Shown here: piece after piece, positions 44,417 to 53,114 of the stretch | Position numbering within the stretch: position 1 is the stretch's first letter | Layout: the number at the start of each line of letters is the position of its first letter | Assembly (NCBI GenBank): GCA_903871805.1 | Contig: CAIQIE010000218.1 | Span: 1 to 60,422 of the forward strand | From: an uncultured Planctomycetaceae bacterium | GTDB lineage: Bacteria > Planctomycetota > Planctomycetia > Planctomycetales > Planctomycetaceae | Reading direction: 5' to 3' | Length of the DNA: 60,422 nucleotides | The notes under the pieces: generated by a model | The model's input: only the letters and a program-made list of their open reading frames with translations | What the model was told of the DNA's origin: nothing | Database searches by the model: none | Made by a program: the position numbers and the translations under genes

Positions 44417-45280
44417 TTACAGCTTCAACAGATCTACCGGGTACTCAATCTTCAGGTCGGTCTCTTCGCCAGGTTTGATCTCAACAGCAAGTTTGCGCTG
44501 CACAAAATTTCCGTTTGCGGCTTCATGCCAGACAACAAACGTGTGCTGCCCAGCCGGAAGGTCCGGGATCGAAAACCCACCGTTTTCGTCTGTAACGCAA
44601 GCGTATGGATGATCAAGTGGAAGGTGCCACGCGTTCATCCAGGCGTGATAGTCACACTTGACCGCCAGCGGAACAGATTCAGACTTCCTGTAAACAATCT
44701 CCAGCTTCCCGTCCCGATCCATCGGTGCGACACCCGAATTCACAGATTGATTTTTGGCAGGATAAGTGTGGGTATTGTGGGCAACAGAGTCGTTGCTCAG
44801 AACACGGACGACTGTATTAACGGGCAGTACAACACTGTGCGGGAAAAATCTGCAGTTTTTCTGATCGAACATGAAGGGGTCCGCAGCAGATGCCGGGGGC
44901 TTACCGCCCTTCGGCGCCTTCGAAAGATAAACAAAGGCGTTTGCAACTCCCCCGTCAGCACTGACGACAAGCCGTTCGTCCGGTACATCAACGGCCGCAC
45001 AAACTTCCTTGTCTTTGATCTCCGCACCCTGTTTCACAATTAAAGGAAGTGCCGACACAGGCGCTGTCAGCACAACTCTGCCCGTGAATGAGCCATACGC
45101 AGTAGCACCCGCCTCGGCAGAATCCCCACCACTATCGCTGGTTTCCTCTGCCCCGGCAGGAATAAACGTGACATCGGGTACAACACCTGCCCCACCACCA
45201 ACCTTGCCACAGCCAACTGCTGTCAGCAGGATCGCCGATGACGCCAACAAATGAAACTTTTGTCTGCGGGTAATCTTCAT
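44417..45280 (-). CDS. Cupredoxin-like lipoprotein
   Basis: 287 residues. Signal peptide with lipobox LLTAVGC (Cys24). An acidic Gly-rich linker precedes a beta-domain from about residue 63. The likely copper site is spread over LSNDSVAHNTHTY (His168/His171) and VKCDYHAWMNAWH (Cys209, His212, Met215), the His/Cys/His/Met set of type 1 copper proteins, although spacing in the Cys-His-Met loop is short. A C-terminal segment (ACVTDENGGFSIPDLPAGQH) resembles carboxypeptidase-regulatory-like beta sandwiches. It may carry electrons in the bc-oxidase branch or be structural; loss of copper binding cannot be excluded. The gene starts one base after the octahaem gene's stop, with GGAGGA inside that gene's end as ribosome site. 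Confidence 0.75.
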   Translation of the reverse strand: MKITRRQKFHLLASSAILLTAVGCGKVGGGAGVVPDVTFIPAGAEETSDSGGDSAEAGATAYGSFTGRVVLTAPVSALPLIVKQGAEIKDKEVCAAVDVPDERLVVSADGGVANAFVYLSKAPKGGKPPASAADPFMFDQKNCRFFPHSVVLPVNTVVRVLSNDSVAHNTHTYPAKNQSVNSGVAPMDRDGKLEIVYRKSESVPLAVKCDYHAWMNAWHLPLDHPYACVTDENGGFSIPDLPAGQHTFVVWHEAANGNFVQRKLAVEIKPGEETDLKIEYPVDLLKL

Positions 45281-45281
45281 G

Positions 45282-48200
45282 TTACTCGTCTCCTCCTGCG
45301 GCCGGGGCCGCCGACGGACTCACCGCCCCAGGGGGCTCATACACGGTCGGACCAACATTCTCAAGAAGTCTTGAGTAATTCATGAGTGCATCGCGTACGC
45401 CAATGACATGTGCATCCGGGTCACCCTTGAACTTGTCCGGAAATTGCGTGGCATTCTTTGCGAAGTTAACCGGCATCGAAGTGTAGGGGGTAACCCACGC
45501 TGGCTTGTACAGCCATAGTTTCACCCAATCCGAACGCAACCGATTCTGAACGTCAATCAAGTTTGGACCCTGAATGTCCTTCGCTGGATCAGAAGCCTTG
45601 AACCTGCGACCCCCGACCGAGTGACATTTCACACAGAGAGGACCGTTTAACAACGACCAGGAGTCGTTGAGGTAATCCTGGCTGTGCAGAAGCCCCCCAG
45701 CCGCAACCATCTCAGCTCCACGCTCGGTCAAATAGTCAGAGTCCGTGGGCCCCTGCTCTTCGTACGGAAACTCTGCGCCATCAACCGCCGCAAAGTAATT
45801 TGCCAACGTCCTCGCTTCTGCCTGACTCAAGTTAAACCGAGGCATTCGCAAAACTGTCGTGTAACGAATCTTCCCAGGCTCCAGAAGGAATGAGTAGAGC
45901 CATGACGTCTGTACCTTCACTCCTTCCTGATACAGCGGAGGCGGAGAAGCCTGCCAAGCGAGTTTTCTTTGGTCAAATCGGTAAGTCAGAAGCCTGTCCA
46001 CAAGCAGCTCAGCAAAACGACCTCCACGAGCCTCCTCATAGTTGACCAGACGCGACTCGGCAAAGCTGACCGGAGCACCCGGTAATAGTCTCTTAACTCC
46101 CTCGCCGGTGCCAAACTCAACTGGCTCCCAAACCTCGAATCCATATTCACGAAGCTCGGGATCTTCCTCTTCGATATCTGGCTTTGCCGCCAGCATGCCA
46201 TGGAAGCTTGCCAATGGCAATGAAACCTTCTGGTCCTCGACGACGTACTCTTTGGTAGCTCCGGTTAAGCCCTGACGCGGCGGACGAACCTTCAACAGCA
46301 TCTCCAACGCTGCCGGATGATCTCCAGCGTCCAGTGGTGTGGAGTCAATCGCAGCAAGGTCCGCTGCAAATGTGATCTTTGGCAACTCGACAATATGACA
46401 GCCGGTACAGTTATACTTCGCTAGTAAAAATTCGCCTTCAATGCGAGTCTTCGCACGATCATCCGGCTGATACACATATTCTTCTGCCGGTGGCTCCGCT
46501 ACAAGACCCAGTACGAAAGTTGCAATCGCCTCAATTTCGTCCTCTTTCAGAGGAAATCTTGGCATTCGCAGACGCTCGTCGTAGCCTTTTGTCTCAGTCT
46601 TTTCGTAGTCGTAGGTTCTTGGTGCACGCAACTTCTGCCAAATAAATCCCGGCCGACCATGACGCTGCAGACTGTCGTAAAAGAAGTTCGCAGCCATCTC
46701 AGTCACTTCCTCTTCAGGCGTAAACTGTCCCATGGCAGCACCACCAGCGATAGCTTTCTTCCTCGCTGTGATGATTCGCTCACTCGTCGACTTAAACTCT
46801 GAGCCCGCAGGTTCACCATGGTGATGCAGGTACTCCTCAATGTGCTCAAACCCGAGTTTGCTTGTGTCTTTACGACCCCAATCCTGCAAGGCCACGCCGA
46901 TTGGTCTGGCCTCTTCGTATCCGGGCATGTCGTGACAGGCATAACAACCGTAGCGAGAAATTGTCTTCTTTCCCACATACTGCAGTTTCATATCTCGCCA
47001 CGCGGCAGCGTCGTTCACCGCAGCGGCGTCATCGGTGGCCAGTACTGCCTCATCCCCAATCACGTCCGCCTTCTTCTGTGGAAACTTCATCGATGAGATG
47101 ATTTCCCTGGCAGCGTCTTCTCCAAAACGACTCTTTTTCAAGTACAATGCTACAAGCTTATCAAGCTCTGCATCTTCCACAGCGACAACCGGAAACTGCT
47201 CAGGCTCGCCCTGGGAAAGCAGAAATGCTGTGATGTCCGCTGCAGGGTCCACCTCTGTCGCCCCATCAACATCCATGTAAGAATCCAAATACAGATTTGG
47301 CATGCGTGTTCTTGCATGGTATCGCTCAGGTTCGCGAATCCAGGTGTACAACCAATCGCTGAAGGAAGCGTCGTCCGGGTTTCTCTTCAGCTTCCTGTGA
47401 ATGTCGCTTATGTTCGGACCGAAGTCCGCTTTCGATTCAGGAACAGCAGCGTGCGCGTGGCAAGCCAGACAGCCACGTTCCGTAAACAACTTCGCCCCGC
47501 GCTCGACGTCCGGCTTGTAGCCGTCCTTCGGAGACAACAGGTCAATTGGCTCTGAAGACTGCAATAGTACGCGAGCGATGCCCTCCAGCTCCGCGGCCTC
47601 GAACTTCTTTGTCTGGGTCTCGTCCGTCGCAGACAAGTGATCGGTCAGGCTGAAGAACTGTGGCATCTTGGTGCTGGGACGGTACCTTGACGGAATCTCC
47701 GTCCAGTACTGCAGAAAGTCCTGATTGGTCTTGGAAGCAACGTGCCGCAGGCTGGGTCCGACCTTCCGGAACTTACCTGCATGCTGGGTGGGATCCGCAG
47801 CGATCCGATCGGCATCTTCCTTTGTCTGGGGTTCAGTACGCCGATCAGGCCCAATAGCGACACCGGCATCATATCCATGAATTTCGTGACAGCCGTAGCA
47901 CCCATATTTCTGAAGTAACTGGTCACCCTTGAAGACTTTCGGTGCCGTTGCACCAAACTTCGGATTGACCCCCAGCTCAGTCACATCGTGATGGCACTTG
48001 ATACAGGAAGACTCGACGAAGCGAGCCGGCTGCATCGGGTACTCCCAAAAGTGGTTGGGATGGAAACCGTACTCATGATGCCATTCATCGGAAATGTGAG
48101 GATCGTTTGGAGTGTGCTCGGAGTTGCCAAAGCTGGTCCCGGAGCCCTGCCCGTCGTGACAGATTGTGCATCCAAATGTTGCCACTGGATGTGGGCTTGA

Positions 48201-49133
48201 GGCTGAACAATAAAGTGCCGTGTTGGGATGCGTAGAGTAGGGCTGCGGGAATGCTTCCTGCTTAACCCAGTCAGTCACGTCACCGCTCTCGGGATGCCCC
48301 GGAGGAAATGCCGGGAGCCCACCGGTCGCGGTTTTATCAATGTTCTGATGACAGGTTCGACATCTATCGAATCGCGCTATCTTGGCCATGCCGAGCGTAA
48401 TTTTGAGACGTGGTACCCAGTCCTGAACGATTTTCAGGTGTGAGTTGAAGCCGTCAATGATGGGCAATTCCATCATCGATCGCTTCCAGGCGGAAATTTT
48501 TGACGAGGGCTTTATGTTTTCCAACGCTGCCCTGACTCGTTCCGCTTCCGCTGTCAGTTTCTTCAGGGAACCTTCCAGCTCGTCGTACTTAGCCGAAACG
48601 GTTTTTGACTGTGCAACGAGCAGTTCAAGTTCCTTCTTTGCGGAATCCAACTCTCGCTGACCTTCTGCACAGCGGGCCTGACGTTCGTTGAACGCCTCCA
48701 GCCGCGCCTTCAGAAGTTCCTCTGGCAACGCATCTCTGACCGCAAGGTCGAAGTTCGCCCTTGCCTCATCACGATCAGAATTTCGAAACTTCAGGCTTCC
48801 TTCGAGTGACTCAACCTGACGCTCCCGCTCCTTCAGATCGGCAAACAGTTTCGCCTGTTCAGATCGTTGCGTCTCTAAGTCAGACGCAGCGTCCGCCAGC
48901 TGTTTCTCCAAGTCGGTGCGCTTGGCCAGAAACTCTGTATTTTGCACGCGATTCAGCTCTTTTTCTCGAACCGCCGCTTCGATCTGGAAAACATTCCGCT
49001 GAATGGCACGCCACTCATCGGCCTGGTCCTGTTTCAGCATGGAATAAACCGACAGCAGCAGCACAACGCTGCTGACAGCGAACACTGCATGCAGTGTTTT
49101 TTGATTCCAACGAAAGTCATCTGTGGCTGGCAT
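45282..49133 (-). CDS. Giant octahaem cytochrome c with membrane anchor and coiled coil
   Basis: 1,283 residues. One membrane helix (LHAVFAVSSVVLLLSVYSML, 14-33) and a long charged coiled coil (about 40-205) precede the haem region. Eight CxxCH motifs are visible: CRTCH 258, CTICH 322, CIKCH 377, CYGCH 412, CLACH 555, CYACH 730, CTGCH 909 and CVKCH 1167. RMP-type Met candidates for axial ligation recur (TKMPQFF, TRMPNLY, LRMPRFP, LRMPRFN, TSMPVNF), which suggests repeated class I-like modules. It sits where a cytochrome c1 gene would be, right after the split cytochrome b, so it probably takes electrons from the Rieske centre and wires them outward. No homologue can be named with certainty from here. 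Start ATG 49133 has a weak ribosome site. Confidence 0.85.
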   Translation of the reverse strand: MPATDDFRWNQKTLHAVFAVSSVVLLLSVYSMLKQDQADEWRAIQRNVFQIEAAVREKELNRVQNTEFLAKRTDLEKQLADAASDLETQRSEQAKLFADLKERERQVESLEGSLKFRNSDRDEARANFDLAVRDALPEELLKARLEAFNERQARCAEGQRELDSAKKELELLVAQSKTVSAKYDELEGSLKKLTAEAERVRAALENIKPSSKISAWKRSMMELPIIDGFNSHLKIVQDWVPRLKITLGMAKIARFDRCRTCHQNIDKTATGGLPAFPPGHPESGDVTDWVKQEAFPQPYSTHPNTALYCSASSPHPVATFGCTICHDGQGSGTSFGNSEHTPNDPHISDEWHHEYGFHPNHFWEYPMQPARFVESSCIKCHHDVTELGVNPKFGATAPKVFKGDQLLQKYGCYGCHEIHGYDAGVAIGPDRRTEPQTKEDADRIAADPTQHAGKFRKVGPSLRHVASKTNQDFLQYWTEIPSRYRPSTKMPQFFSLTDHLSATDETQTKKFEAAELEGIARVLLQSSEPIDLLSPKDGYKPDVERGAKLFTERGCLACHAHAAVPESKADFGPNISDIHRKLKRNPDDASFSDWLYTWIREPERYHARTRMPNLYLDSYMDVDGATEVDPAADITAFLLSQGEPEQFPVVAVEDAELDKLVALYLKKSRFGEDAAREIISSMKFPQKKADVIGDEAVLATDDAAAVNDAAAWRDMKLQYVGKKTISRYGCYACHDMPGYEEARPIGVALQDWGRKDTSKLGFEHIEEYLHHHGEPAGSEFKSTSERIITARKKAIAGGAAMGQFTPEEEVTEMAANFFYDSLQRHGRPGFIWQKLRAPRTYDYEKTETKGYDERLRMPRFPLKEDEIEAIATFVLGLVAEPPAEEYVYQPDDRAKTRIEGEFLLAKYNCTGCHIVELPKITFAADLAAIDSTPLDAGDHPAALEMLLKVRPPRQGLTGATKEYVVEDQKVSLPLASFHGMLAAKPDIEEEDPELREYGFEVWEPVEFGTGEGVKRLLPGAPVSFAESRLVNYEEARGGRFAELLVDRLLTYRFDQRKLAWQASPPPLYQEGVKVQTSWLYSFLLEPGKIRYTTVLRMPRFNLSQAEARTLANYFAAVDGAEFPYEEQGPTDSDYLTERGAEMVAAGGLLHSQDYLNDSWSLLNGPLCVKCHSVGGRRFKASDPAKDIQGPNLIDVQNRLRSDWVKLWLYKPAWVTPYTSMPVNFAKNATQFPDKFKGDPDAHVIGVRDALMNYSRLLENVGPTVYEPPGAVSPSAAPAAGGDE

Positions 49134-49215
49134 AGCTCTGGCTGGGCCTTCCGCCCTTTGTCAGCGGGGTTTTTAAAACAAACCAAAACTCATTGAATAT
49201 AAACCGCAGGGCTCT

Positions 49216-50544
49216 TTAGATATTAAAGAACCATTCTGGAATTCCCACGATGTACTTCAGCGAGAACGCCCACCTCAGTAACATCTTGATAGGGAGAATT
49301 GCCATCCAGAGGATCAAATTCGAGAACACAAGGAATCTCAACACTCCCATTCGCACAAAATAGGTTCGTAGCACAGAGATCCCCAAAATGGGAGGCAGTA
49401 CCATAAAGTAGCCTAAGATCAGCAGAATTCCCGGTGCCTCACGCAAGAGAATCGTATTGAGTCCACTTCCCTTGGGCAGTCCTTTCCCAAGGCCGTTCCA
49501 GAAAAACTCACTCAGGTTGATGTTGTTGGCAGCTTCCACCTTGTGCACGTCCCAGTACTCATAGATCCCAAAGAAGTTCCAGTTCGGCCCTCTCAGAAAT
49601 GTTCCCAGGACGATCAGCGCGACCCACAGTGGCAGAAACCCGAACAGAAATGTCGTGATGGCAAACGATCGCTGCTTGAAGGTGTAGTAACCATTCCCAA
49701 GCTTATTGAAATCGATGTACGGAACTGCCATCAAACCACCCAGAATAATGCTGGGAAGAACTACCCCGGCAAGCCAGGGGTCAAAGTAAACCAGCATCTC
49801 CTGCAAACCCAGAAAATACCAGGGGGCTTTTGATGGATTAGGTGTCTTAACCGAAGATCCGGGTTCTTCCAAAGGTGCCTTCAGAGCAATGCCCCAGAAT
49901 ATCAGGACAGCGGTCAGCACGACCATGCAGATCAACTCTGTGTAAACAAGGTCCGGCCAAACCAGAACCTTCTCATTGTCTTCCTGCTCGAACAGTGGTC
50001 GACCTTCTGCAATACGACGATCATTGTCTACCGCACGACGGAAGGAAATCCATGTGCAGAACGCCAGAATGAACAACATCGCCACAATAGGAACGTTGTC
50101 GGGCTTTCCGACAATCTGACGAAAGTCGAAGTCAGTCAGGCTAAGTCCCATGAACAACAACGAAGCGTTTAACAGGACAAATGACACCTTTGGCTTTGTC
50201 CACCACTCTCGCAGTGCGATGAGTGCCCACAGTCCGACGATCGTCAGGAAGAAGTAAAGAACTGGATTGGAGAAGTACCTGTCGAATGGCGCCTTGAATG
50301 CCTCGGGCAGCGAGATCAGAAAGCCCTCAGGTGGGTACGTGAAGTGATAAGCCGACATCATCATCAGAATTGATGAATACGTGGCCCAGCCAGTGGCCCT
50401 CGGTAGACCGTTCGCGTATTCGCCGTCTTCCCGGTAACTTCTGATGGTCCAGACGAAATTCATCAGGAACAAAAGCAAGTAGTACCAGCCAAGACCGATC
50501 AAAACGCTGGATGTCAGATCGGGATGAGCATTCAACATGGACAA
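49216..50544 (-). CDS. Cytochrome b C-terminal domain (subunit IV-like) with N-terminal membrane extension
   Basis: 442 residues. The first 190 residues contain about five hydrophobic segments (VLIGLGWYYLLLFLMNFVW, ATYSSILMMMSAYHF, PVLYFFLTIVGLWALIAL, VSFVLLNASLLFMGL, VPIVAMLFILAFCTWISF) not found in ordinary subunit IV. Then comes the cytochrome b C-terminal domain: VWPDLVYTELICMVVLTAVL, the quinol-site motif APWY (240-243; canonical PEWY) in NPSKAPWYFLGLQEM, FDPWLAGVVLPSIILGGLMA and a further set of helices to the end. Together with the upstream gene it rebuilds the quinol-oxidising Qo site. 89 bases after the N-terminal cytochrome b gene. High confidence on domain, low on the extension's role. 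Confidence 0.9.
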   Translation of the reverse strand: MSMLNAHPDLTSSVLIGLGWYYLLLFLMNFVWTIRSYREDGEYANGLPRATGWATYSSILMMMSAYHFTYPPEGFLISLPEAFKAPFDRYFSNPVLYFFLTIVGLWALIALREWWTKPKVSFVLLNASLLFMGLSLTDFDFRQIVGKPDNVPIVAMLFILAFCTWISFRRAVDNDRRIAEGRPLFEQEDNEKVLVWPDLVYTELICMVVLTAVLIFWGIALKAPLEEPGSSVKTPNPSKAPWYFLGLQEMLVYFDPWLAGVVLPSIILGGLMAVPYIDFNKLGNGYYTFKQRSFAITTFLFGFLPLWVALIVLGTFLRGPNWNFFGIYEYWDVHKVEAANNINLSEFFWNGLGKGLPKGSGLNTILLREAPGILLILGYFMVLPPILGISVLRTYFVRMGVLRFLVFSNLILWMAILPIKMLLRWAFSLKYIVGIPEWFFNI

Positions 50545-50633
50545 CCACCCGGCTTACAGATTGCTGAGACCAGTTTAAACACAGGAGAAGTCGGGAACAG
50601 TATTCCCGCACCACAGATCGCCCTCGCAGGCGA

Positions 50634-51407
50634 TTACAACGGTTGACTAATACCGCCGTCTTTGCGTATTCGCCAAAAGTGAATCGCTGTCAGACCACTG
50701 ACGACAATGGGAATCGCCACACAGTGAAGGATGTAAAAGCGATTTAGCGTCGCTTCGCCTACGAACCGACCACCCAGTAGCAGGAACTTTGCATCAGACG
50801 CGTTGGTAATCAGTTCGTAGCCGCTCGTGTTGAATACCTGAAAGCCGGGGCCTTCCACGCCAAGAAAAGGTGTGGCCTTTGCCATGTTTGATCCCACCGT
50901 GATTGCCCAGATTGCCAATTGGTCCCAAGGCAACAGGTATCCGGTGAACGACAAGAGCAAAGTCAGTACGAGCAGCAACACGCCGATGACCCAATTGAAT
51001 TCCCTTGGTGGCTTGTAGCTTCCCGTCAGAAAGACTCGGTACATGTGCAGCCAGACAGTGATCACCATCGCATGTGCACCCCAACGATGTATTTCTCGCA
51101 TGATGCCGAGCGTCTGCACATCGCGAAGCGCCTGAATGTCGTAGAATGCCCATTCCAACGTAGGCCGATAGTAGAACATCAGCAGAACGCCGGTAATGGC
51201 CTCTACAAGAAACAGAAAGAAGGTAATCCCGCCCATACACCAGGTGTATGAAAGAGCAATTCCCTGCTGCTTGATCGAAACCGGGTGCAGATGCAGAAAG
51301 AAGTTGGTGAGCATCACCACCACACGGTTTCGACGGTCTGTCGGAGCCGGATGTCGGAAAACGCTCTTCCAAATCTGCGAGTTACGAATGTATTCGCCTA
51401 CAGACAC
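50634..51407 (-). CDS. petB: Cytochrome b N-terminal domain (b6-like)
   Basis: 257 residues, four membrane helices. Haem b ligands are complete: His107 and His121 (REIHRWGAHAMVITVWLHMY, spacing x13) and His228 and His243 (YILHCVAIPIVVSGLTAIHF, spacing x14). The x14 spacing in the second pair is the b6f-type arrangement, and the protein ends right after the fourth helix, as in split cytochrome b6. LLSFTGYLLPWDQLAIWAIT is the family's Qo-side motif. It binds two b haems in the inner membrane and forms the quinol-oxidising core with the next gene product. The symbol is given by analogy. 83 bases after the Rieske gene. Confidence 0.93.
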   Translation of the reverse strand: MSVGEYIRNSQIWKSVFRHPAPTDRRNRVVVMLTNFFLHLHPVSIKQQGIALSYTWCMGGITFFLFLVEAITGVLLMFYYRPTLEWAFYDIQALRDVQTLGIMREIHRWGAHAMVITVWLHMYRVFLTGSYKPPREFNWVIGVLLLVLTLLLSFTGYLLPWDQLAIWAITVGSNMAKATPFLGVEGPGFQVFNTSGYELITNASDAKFLLLGGRFVGEATLNRFYILHCVAIPIVVSGLTAIHFWRIRKDGGISQPL

Positions 51408-51490
51408 GTGAAGCCCTCGGTTTGCCTGTTTTTCTCTTTACGCCCCGTCAAGTCGGCAACACACTCCGACTGACACGTAGTGGCTAATCT

Positions 51491-52591
51491 TTAACCAACA
51501 CCGACGAACGATGAAGAATTAGTCCACTGACCCAGTTCTCGCTGGAACTTGACACTCTTGTCCACTTCCAGCATCCCATCTTCGGAGAGCCGCAAACCCA
51601 CCCGCTCTAGCGGACGTGGTGCGGGACCTTCGAAGTTGATCCCCGACTTGTAAAAGCCTGAACCGTGACATGGGCACTTAAATTTCTGTTCGCCTTCCAG
51701 CCAATTCGGTGTGCAACCAAGATGTGTGCATACGGTGCTGAGTGCATAAATTGCCCGAACACCATCAACTTCTGAGTTGACGACCCAGATGTTAAACTGA
51801 GCCTGCCACTTTGTCGAAACTGTGCCCGGTGCGTAATCCGTAGTTGGCCCGATCTTGAATTTTGTCGGTGGCTCCACAAGCACATTGGGCATCATAAATC
51901 GGGCTAAACCCAATCCCGCCGCACCAAGTGCCCCGAGAAATGATGCCCACGCAACAACGACTGGCGCGAAGACGACTGCCAGCAGATCAGACAGAACCGA
52001 GCGTCGTGGAACATCAGCAACCGCTTTGCCGACTGCGGTTTTTCCGGGCAGCGGCTTTGATGGAAGCACAACCTTCGGTGTCACCGCTTCACCGGTACCT
52101 GCCGTTCTTGCAGCCCGGATCATTTCTGCGGGAGACAATCCGGCAACTGCCGCGAGTGGCTTGGTCGCCTTGTCCGCAACTACTGGAGCGACTGCGGCCG
52201 GAGCGGCTGTTGCCGCCGCTGCAGCAACGCCTCCCTTGGCCCGGATCGCAGCCATAATGTCGGCAGGCTTTCCGGGAGTGGCCGCAGGTGCCGCAACGGC
52301 ACCCTGCTTTTTCACCGCAGCCATAATACCAGCCGTTCCTGCTGGTGGCGTCGCTACCGGCGGTGCCGCCGCAGGTGCGGCACTTGCCTTTGCCCGAGCA
52401 GCCGCAAGGATGTCAGCAGTCGACTTTGGAGCGGATGTTGCAGCTGGAGCCTCGGCTGCGGCGGGCTTTGCGCCAAGAGCAGGTGCAGAGCCTGGCACAG
52501 ATGCCACCGGAGCAGCCTCCGTTGAGGCGGCACTTTTTGCGGCCCGGATCTTGGAAAGAATATCGTTGGTAGAGGGCGTAGGATCAGTCAT
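51491..52591 (-). CDS. Rieske iron-sulfur protein with long Ala-rich repeat N-terminus
   Basis: 366 residues, against about 150-200 for usual bacterial Rieske subunits. Residues 1-190 are Ala/Pro-rich with five spaced helical motifs (NDILSKIRAAKSA at 9, ADILAAARAKASA at 59, AGIMAAVKKQGA at 87, ADIMAAIRAKGG at 110, AEMIRAARTAG at 155). A basic stretch (PRRS) and membrane anchor (about 199-232) follow. The 2Fe-2S domain has box I CTHLGC (Cys288, His290 ligands; Cys293 disulfide) and box II CPCHGSGF (Cys306, His309 ligands; Cys308 disulfide). It moves electrons from quinol to the haem subunit. The repeat arm should be cytoplasmic if the anchor has the normal N-in topology. First gene of the 12-gene cluster. 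Confidence 0.93.
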   Translation of the reverse strand: MTDPTPSTNDILSKIRAAKSAASTEAAPVASVPGSAPALGAKPAAAEAPAATSAPKSTADILAAARAKASAAPAAAPPVATPPAGTAGIMAAVKKQGAVAAPAATPGKPADIMAAIRAKGGVAAAAATAAPAAVAPVVADKATKPLAAVAGLSPAEMIRAARTAGTGEAVTPKVVLPSKPLPGKTAVGKAVADVPRRSVLSDLLAVVFAPVVVAWASFLGALGAAGLGLARFMMPNVLVEPPTKFKIGPTTDYAPGTVSTKWQAQFNIWVVNSEVDGVRAIYALSTVCTHLGCTPNWLEGEQKFKCPCHGSGFYKSGINFEGPAPRPLERVGLRLSEDGMLEVDKSVKFQRELGQWTNSSSFVGVG

Positions 52592-53114
52592 TCAACCCCG
52601 CCATAACGTCAAAGAAAGGGAAATTGGAACATTGAAAACTGTTCCGGAGTCTTGCACACATTCCCGGTTCGTGTCGAGCAGATTACGAACGAACCGGCAA
52701 CTGAGTGATTCTGTGTGTGCTGTTTCGGACTGACAAGCCGGTCAAAACAAGCCCCATTTCTTTTCTCAGAGGCAGGAAGCTTAGTACTGTAGTTCCCCGG
52801 AGTCGGGAAGGCAAAATTTTCGGAATATGGCAGTTTCGGTCGATTCGAGCCTGTTGCTCCCCTTTTTGCCGACCTGCACAGGAAGCCGGATTTTCGGCGT
52901 AATCCGAACCATCGGCGACTTAGGAGTGCAATCTTGTCGGCACGCCTGCGGCGGAATCGTTGTCCTGGAGGCTCGACCGCCCTGCATTTGATGGCCCAGC
53001 GAATGCCTGTGGTTTGGATCGGTTCGCCCCCGGCTTTTCTGTTCGACGAGATCCCCAAACCTGCGAATACATAGGGCCGGGAGGCTTCAACCGGTCGCAA
53101 AATGGCGATAACGC
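52592..53114. other. Upstream region of the respiratory cluster
   Basis: About 520 bases between the nnrD stop and the Rieske start, which must hold the cluster's promoter. A 183-codon minus frame covers most of it but is Arg/Ser-rich, has no domain and ends inside the promoter position. No clear promoter boxes or operator palindromes were found by eye. Confidence 0.45.

Noticed and set aside
36623-52591. Alternative complex III (ActABCDEF) interpretation of the respiratory cluster
   Set aside because: A true Rieske protein and split cytochrome b with all four haem His are present; no molybdopterin-like ActB or NrfD-like ActC is seen.
51855-52733. 292-codon plus-strand Ala-rich frame
   Set aside because: Antisense shadow of the Ala/Pro-rich Rieske N-terminus; no domain or ribosome site.
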